Position numbers and translations under genes: made by a program. Positions 61,740 through 64,000 of a DNA stretch of 64,000 nucleotides are shown here, in pieces (the stretch's first letter is position 1; each line of letters opens with the position of its first letter). The notes under the pieces were generated by a model, which searched no databases, was not told the origin of the DNA, and worked only from the letters and a program-made list of their open reading frames with translations. The stretch is from Oculatella sp. LEGE 06141 (GTDB lineage: Bacteria > Cyanobacteriota > Cyanobacteriia > Elainellales > Elainellaceae): assembly GCF_015207605.1 (NCBI RefSeq), contig NZ_JADEWO010000014.1, positions 1 through 64,000 of the forward strand, given 5' to 3'.

Positions 61740-61852
61740 AACCGCAAATTCGTTTGGACGAGCGTCAAAATTTTCTTATAAAACGGTTACAGTACGACAC
61801 GCAATATGTTCTAGATTCTACAGAAGCTTCTTCCAAAGTTCTTCTCAATTAA
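61736..61852 (+). CDS. Possible 38-residue peptide coupled to the aminotransferase gene
   Basis: A TTG codon overlaps the aminotransferase stop (TTGA), with AGGAG eight bases upstream. It reads into a charged helical peptide (PQIRLDERQNFLIKRLQYD, then a stop after KVLLN). It could be a small coupled protein or the N-terminus of a truncated gene. The rest of the gap to 62019 shows nothing clear. Confidence 0.3.
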   Translation: MKPQIRLDERQNFLIKRLQYDTQYVLDSTEASSKVLLN

Positions 61853-62019
61853 TAGAGTCGCTGCGCTTATAAAACTAATAGTAGTGAATAATAAGGTAAA
61901 TAAAAAGCTCAGTTTTAGTAATCATAAGTTTGTTTTTTCGGCATTGTTGCATGTTCTGATCTTTAAGATGATAGATATAAGGATGCAGTTGCTGAATTAG
62001 AATTTTCTCTGTTATATTC

Positions 62020-62637
62020 CTAGTAGCTCTTGATTAGGCGATGGGCTAATATTTGACTATTGATAAGCTGATAGCGATCGCCATTAAAGCAATAATTCAA
62101 CTGTCGTAAGCGATCGCCCTCCATCTGTAACACCTCTAAACAGGGTAGAGCCTGACCCCGGTTTTCTCCTACTTGAAATAGCGGTTTGTTCGCTGGAAGG
62201 TTTGGGTTTAGATAGTTCTGGAACACTTCTACTGCGGGTTGATTCTCTCTTAACCAGTAGCCAGCGTAAAGACAGCCTAATGCCCCACACAACTTGGGAG
62301 TGTTGAAATTAAATAGCGTCAGTTTGCTGTCTTTTCCGTCTACAGTCCAGGCAAGCAGGTTTTCTTTGGCTTGTGCTATGTCCAGATCAGTATTTGCTTG
62401 AATCACCTGTTCTAAAACAGGTTCAGAGACTATTGCTGTCGCTTTTTGCCAGGGAACCGTTGCTGCACTGGAACTGCAACTTGCCACGCCAATAAGTACT
62501 GATAACAGCAGAAAAAGGCTAAAACCGACGCGAAACCAGTATCCTAACTGCCATAACCAGTGAGGTGGTGCAGGGATGGTGGATGGGCTCAGTTCCTGCT
62601 GCTGAGTTGAAGCCAGTTTTGAAGCTGAATCTGTCAT
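62020..62637 (-). CDS. Putative envelope protein of the conjugation region
   Basis: 205 residues from the ATG at 62637, with AAGG upstream; a longer frame to 62682 overlaps the next gene. One hydrophobic helix at about residues 32-53 ends in LIGVASCSSSA, which looks like a lipobox but follows a long N-terminus. The following 150 residues would be periplasmic (ATVPWQKATAIVSE ...). It contains a few Cys (LCGALGCLYAGYWL). It sits downstream of two envelope-protein genes, in a position where VirB7-like or TraK-like factors could be, but no family is recognised. Confidence 0.5.
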   Translation of the reverse strand: MTDSASKLASTQQQELSPSTIPAPPHWLWQLGYWFRVGFSLFLLLSVLIGVASCSSSAATVPWQKATAIVSEPVLEQVIQANTDLDIAQAKENLLAWTVDGKDSKLTLFNFNTPKLCGALGCLYAGYWLRENQPAVEVFQNYLNPNLPANKPLFQVGENRGQALPCLEVLQMEGDRLRQLNYCFNGDRYQLINSQILAHRLIKSY

Positions 62638-62662
62638 AGCGGGTTTCCTTTTCAACTTGCAC

Positions 62663-63220
62663 TCACTGCTGAACCTGAACATTCGCGGGAACCGTAATGC
62701 CTAACTGCCGGAGTGCCCAGACTTCCTCTGCAAACCAGGTAGGATTCTGGGTGGAGGCTGCGCCCTGCCTGACCTGTTGTTGGAAGCGATCTTTACCAAG
62801 CCGTTGAATCTCTCGCCGGAATCGTGCCAATGTCAATTGTTGAGCGACGGACTGGGGAACAACACTAGCAAAGGGAATGCGATCGCCCATTGGGTTAAAA
62901 AACACTTCCTCGCAGCGTCCATTCGTGACTGCGATGATCAAATTAGTTGGCGCTTGGCTGTTTTCGGTATAGGTTGCTAGTAAGTAATAGTCCTTGCCTT
63001 GTAATCGACTAGAGCCGATCAGTTCACTCCGAACAATGGGTTGCCGGGTTTGTTGGGGAATACAACGACTGACGGTTTCTGGGATTCCAGGGGTTTGAGC
63101 ATCAAGCGGAAGATACCCTAACCCGATAGTGAGTAGCATACCCACCGCTAAAGGTAGCCAGAAGGTTGCAGTCAAACGTCTGCCAATGGATCTCAGTGAA
63201 AATCGCTGCTGGGGTTGCAT
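62663..63220 (-). CDS. Membrane-anchored protein of the conjugation region, unknown function
   Basis: The start was chosen at 63220 because AGGAGG lies eight bases upstream and a longer frame would overlap the M23 gene. The 185-residue protein has one membrane helix or signal anchor at about residues 18-42 (FWLPLAVGMLLTIGLGYLPL, then DAQTPG). A soluble periplasmic domain follows, with PETVSRCIPQQT and GRCEEVFFNPMGDRIPF (a possible Cys pair). It is tightly linked to the upstream peptidase gene (13-base gap) and probably functions in the same envelope complex. Confidence 0.55.
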   Translation of the reverse strand: MQPQQRFSLRSIGRRLTATFWLPLAVGMLLTIGLGYLPLDAQTPGIPETVSRCIPQQTRQPIVRSELIGSSRLQGKDYYLLATYTENSQAPTNLIIAVTNGRCEEVFFNPMGDRIPFASVVPQSVAQQLTLARFRREIQRLGKDRFQQQVRQGAASTQNPTWFAEEVWALRQLGITVPANVQVQQ

Positions 63221-63233
63221 GGTTGATTCCTCC

Positions 63234-64000
63234 TTAGAATTGAACCCGCTGTCTGGGATTGATGGAAGAGCCGCTGCGCCAGTTGCCGGGGGTAGCACCT
63301 TCAATCACTTCAAAGTGGAGGTGGGGTCCAGTGCCCAAGCCGCTTTGTCCACTACGGGCGATCGCCTGCCCCTGCCGAACAGCCGTGCCAGTGCTCACGT
63401 CCATTGAATCCAGGTGAGCATAGAGCGTCATCCTGCCATTGGCATGTTCCACAATCATGGTTTTGCCATAGCCCGAAAGCCAACCTGCGTAAAGAACCTT
63501 GCCACCATCAGCCGCTCGAACCGGTGTCCCGATTGGTGCGCCAATATCAATGCCAGCGTGATTGGAGCTACAACTGGCACAAGGACTGGAGCGAGAACCA
63601 AACTCACTGGTTACTGGAAAGCCTGGAGCAGGGTTGGTTAGCCTTCCAGTAGCTCGTCCGGGTGTCCCACTGTTCGAGGCTGTATCATTGCTTTTTGTTC
63701 CAGAGGCATTAGCAGTTGTCCGGGTCGCACTGGGAGCACAGGTGAGTGTGCCATTGCCACCGTTGCGATAGCGAGTCACAGCAGTGCGACCGTAATCTCG
63801 TAGACTCAGACGACCTAATGCATCGGAGCTTCCCCCATCCACACGGCTGTAATCGCCACCGAAATGTTTTTGGGCAACCCGTTCTAAGAGGCGATCGCCC
63901 GTAAAGGGTTGTCCTGTCGTTGGATCAATCTGTCCTCGCGTCACCTGAATTTTATTGGCAAGGTCTGCCATAAAGGCACGATCCTGATCAGCAGGTGGAA
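63234..64000 (-). CDS. M23 (LytM) peptidoglycan peptidase, C-terminal part (runs off the window)
   Basis: The frame is open to the window edge (PPADQDRAFMADLANK precedes the internal Met at 63971), so the gene starts outside. The C-terminal 120 residues are an M23 domain: SEFGSRSSP, then NHAGIDIGAPIGTPV with zinc His and Asp, and later GPHLHFEV with the HxH. Residues before it (GYVTR-like, Ser/Thr/Asn-rich) form a linker. A further upstream segment (QIDPTTGQPFTGDRLLERVA) may belong to a lysozyme-like domain. In conjugation loci such enzymes open the cell wall for the channel, as VirB1 does. Confidence 0.85.
   Translation of the reverse strand, partial: PPADQDRAFMADLANKIQVTRGQIDPTTGQPFTGDRLLERVAQKHFGGDYSRVDGGSSDALGRLSLRDYGRTAVTRYRNGGNGTLTCAPSATRTTANASGTKSNDTASNSGTPGRATGRLTNPAPGFPVTSEFGSRSSPCASCSSNHAGIDIGAPIGTPVRAADGGKVLYAGWLSGYGKTMIVEHANGRMTLYAHLDSMDVSTGTAVRQGQAIARSGQSGLGTGPHLHFEVIEGATPGNWRSGSSINPRQRVQF

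Overview
The window looks like part of a large conjugative plasmid (or plasmid-like chromid) of a filamentous or multicellular-type cyanobacterium. The octamer GCGATCGC (HIP1), typical of cyanobacterial DNA, is frequent in the backbone genes, and many proteins have the style of cyanobacterial plasmid proteins. No rRNA, tRNA or CRISPR array was seen. Everything here comes from reading the sequence; no database search was run.

Layout. (1) 1-9.1 kb, minus strand: a type IV secretion / conjugation operon with VirB2-, VirB3-VirB4-, VirB5-, VirB6-, VirB8- and VirB10-like products. It continues conceptually at the other end (62.0-64.0 kb: M23 peptidase and two envelope proteins) and at 52.1-54.0 kb (VirD4 coupling protein). 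(2) 9.2-17.5 kb, an HIP1-free accessory island: two YVTN beta-propellers, a subtilisin-like protease, a secreted beta-sandwich protein, a MauG-type cytochrome c peroxidase with three CxxCH motifs, a MITE and a transposase remnant. (3) 17.6-20.9 kb: a 1096-residue single-chain RNA polymerase homologue of the RDR/QDE-1/YonO type (DFDGD motif). (4) 21-22.8 kb: a small unknown gene, an Rpn-family nuclease and a tandem DUF4351-like protein. (5) 22.9-34.8 kb, the replication core: DNA polymerase I without a 5' nuclease, an archaeo-eukaryotic primase-DnaB helicase fusion, an iteron origin (28.2-28.9 kb), a Rep-like HTH protein, a CopG-like repressor with palindromic operators, a RecD/Dda-like helicase and a sliding clamp with an N-terminal extension. 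(6) 35-38.6 kb, HIP1-free: haem-oxygenase-like protein, HEAGH metallopeptidase-like protein, peroxiredoxin and a 32-residue Cys-rich peptide, a possible undescribed biosynthetic system. (7) 38.6-47.6 kb: a GNAT pair, clamp-loader subunits DnaX and HolA, an MrfA-like helicase, a short RecA paralogue and small plasmid genes. (8) 47.6-52 kb: a 1441-residue nuclease-STAND-TPR protein of Avs-like antiphage architecture. (9) 54.2-55.3 kb: an acidic-tailed protein that could bind ssDNA. (10) 55.3-62 kb, AT-rich and HIP1-free: membrane protein, methyltransferase, a complete IS4-family element, EamA exporter and class III aminotransferase.

How it fits together. The plasmid seems to bring much of its own replication machinery: initiator, primase-helicase, polymerase, clamp, two clamp-loader subunits, RecA, two helicases and perhaps an SSB. 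It also carries an unusual one-chain RNA polymerase homologue, a conjugation apparatus and an antiphage gene. Three islands without HIP1 carry secondary functions and were probably acquired by transfer. DnaE and HolB are not in the window, so either the host supplies them or PolA works with the plasmid clamp.
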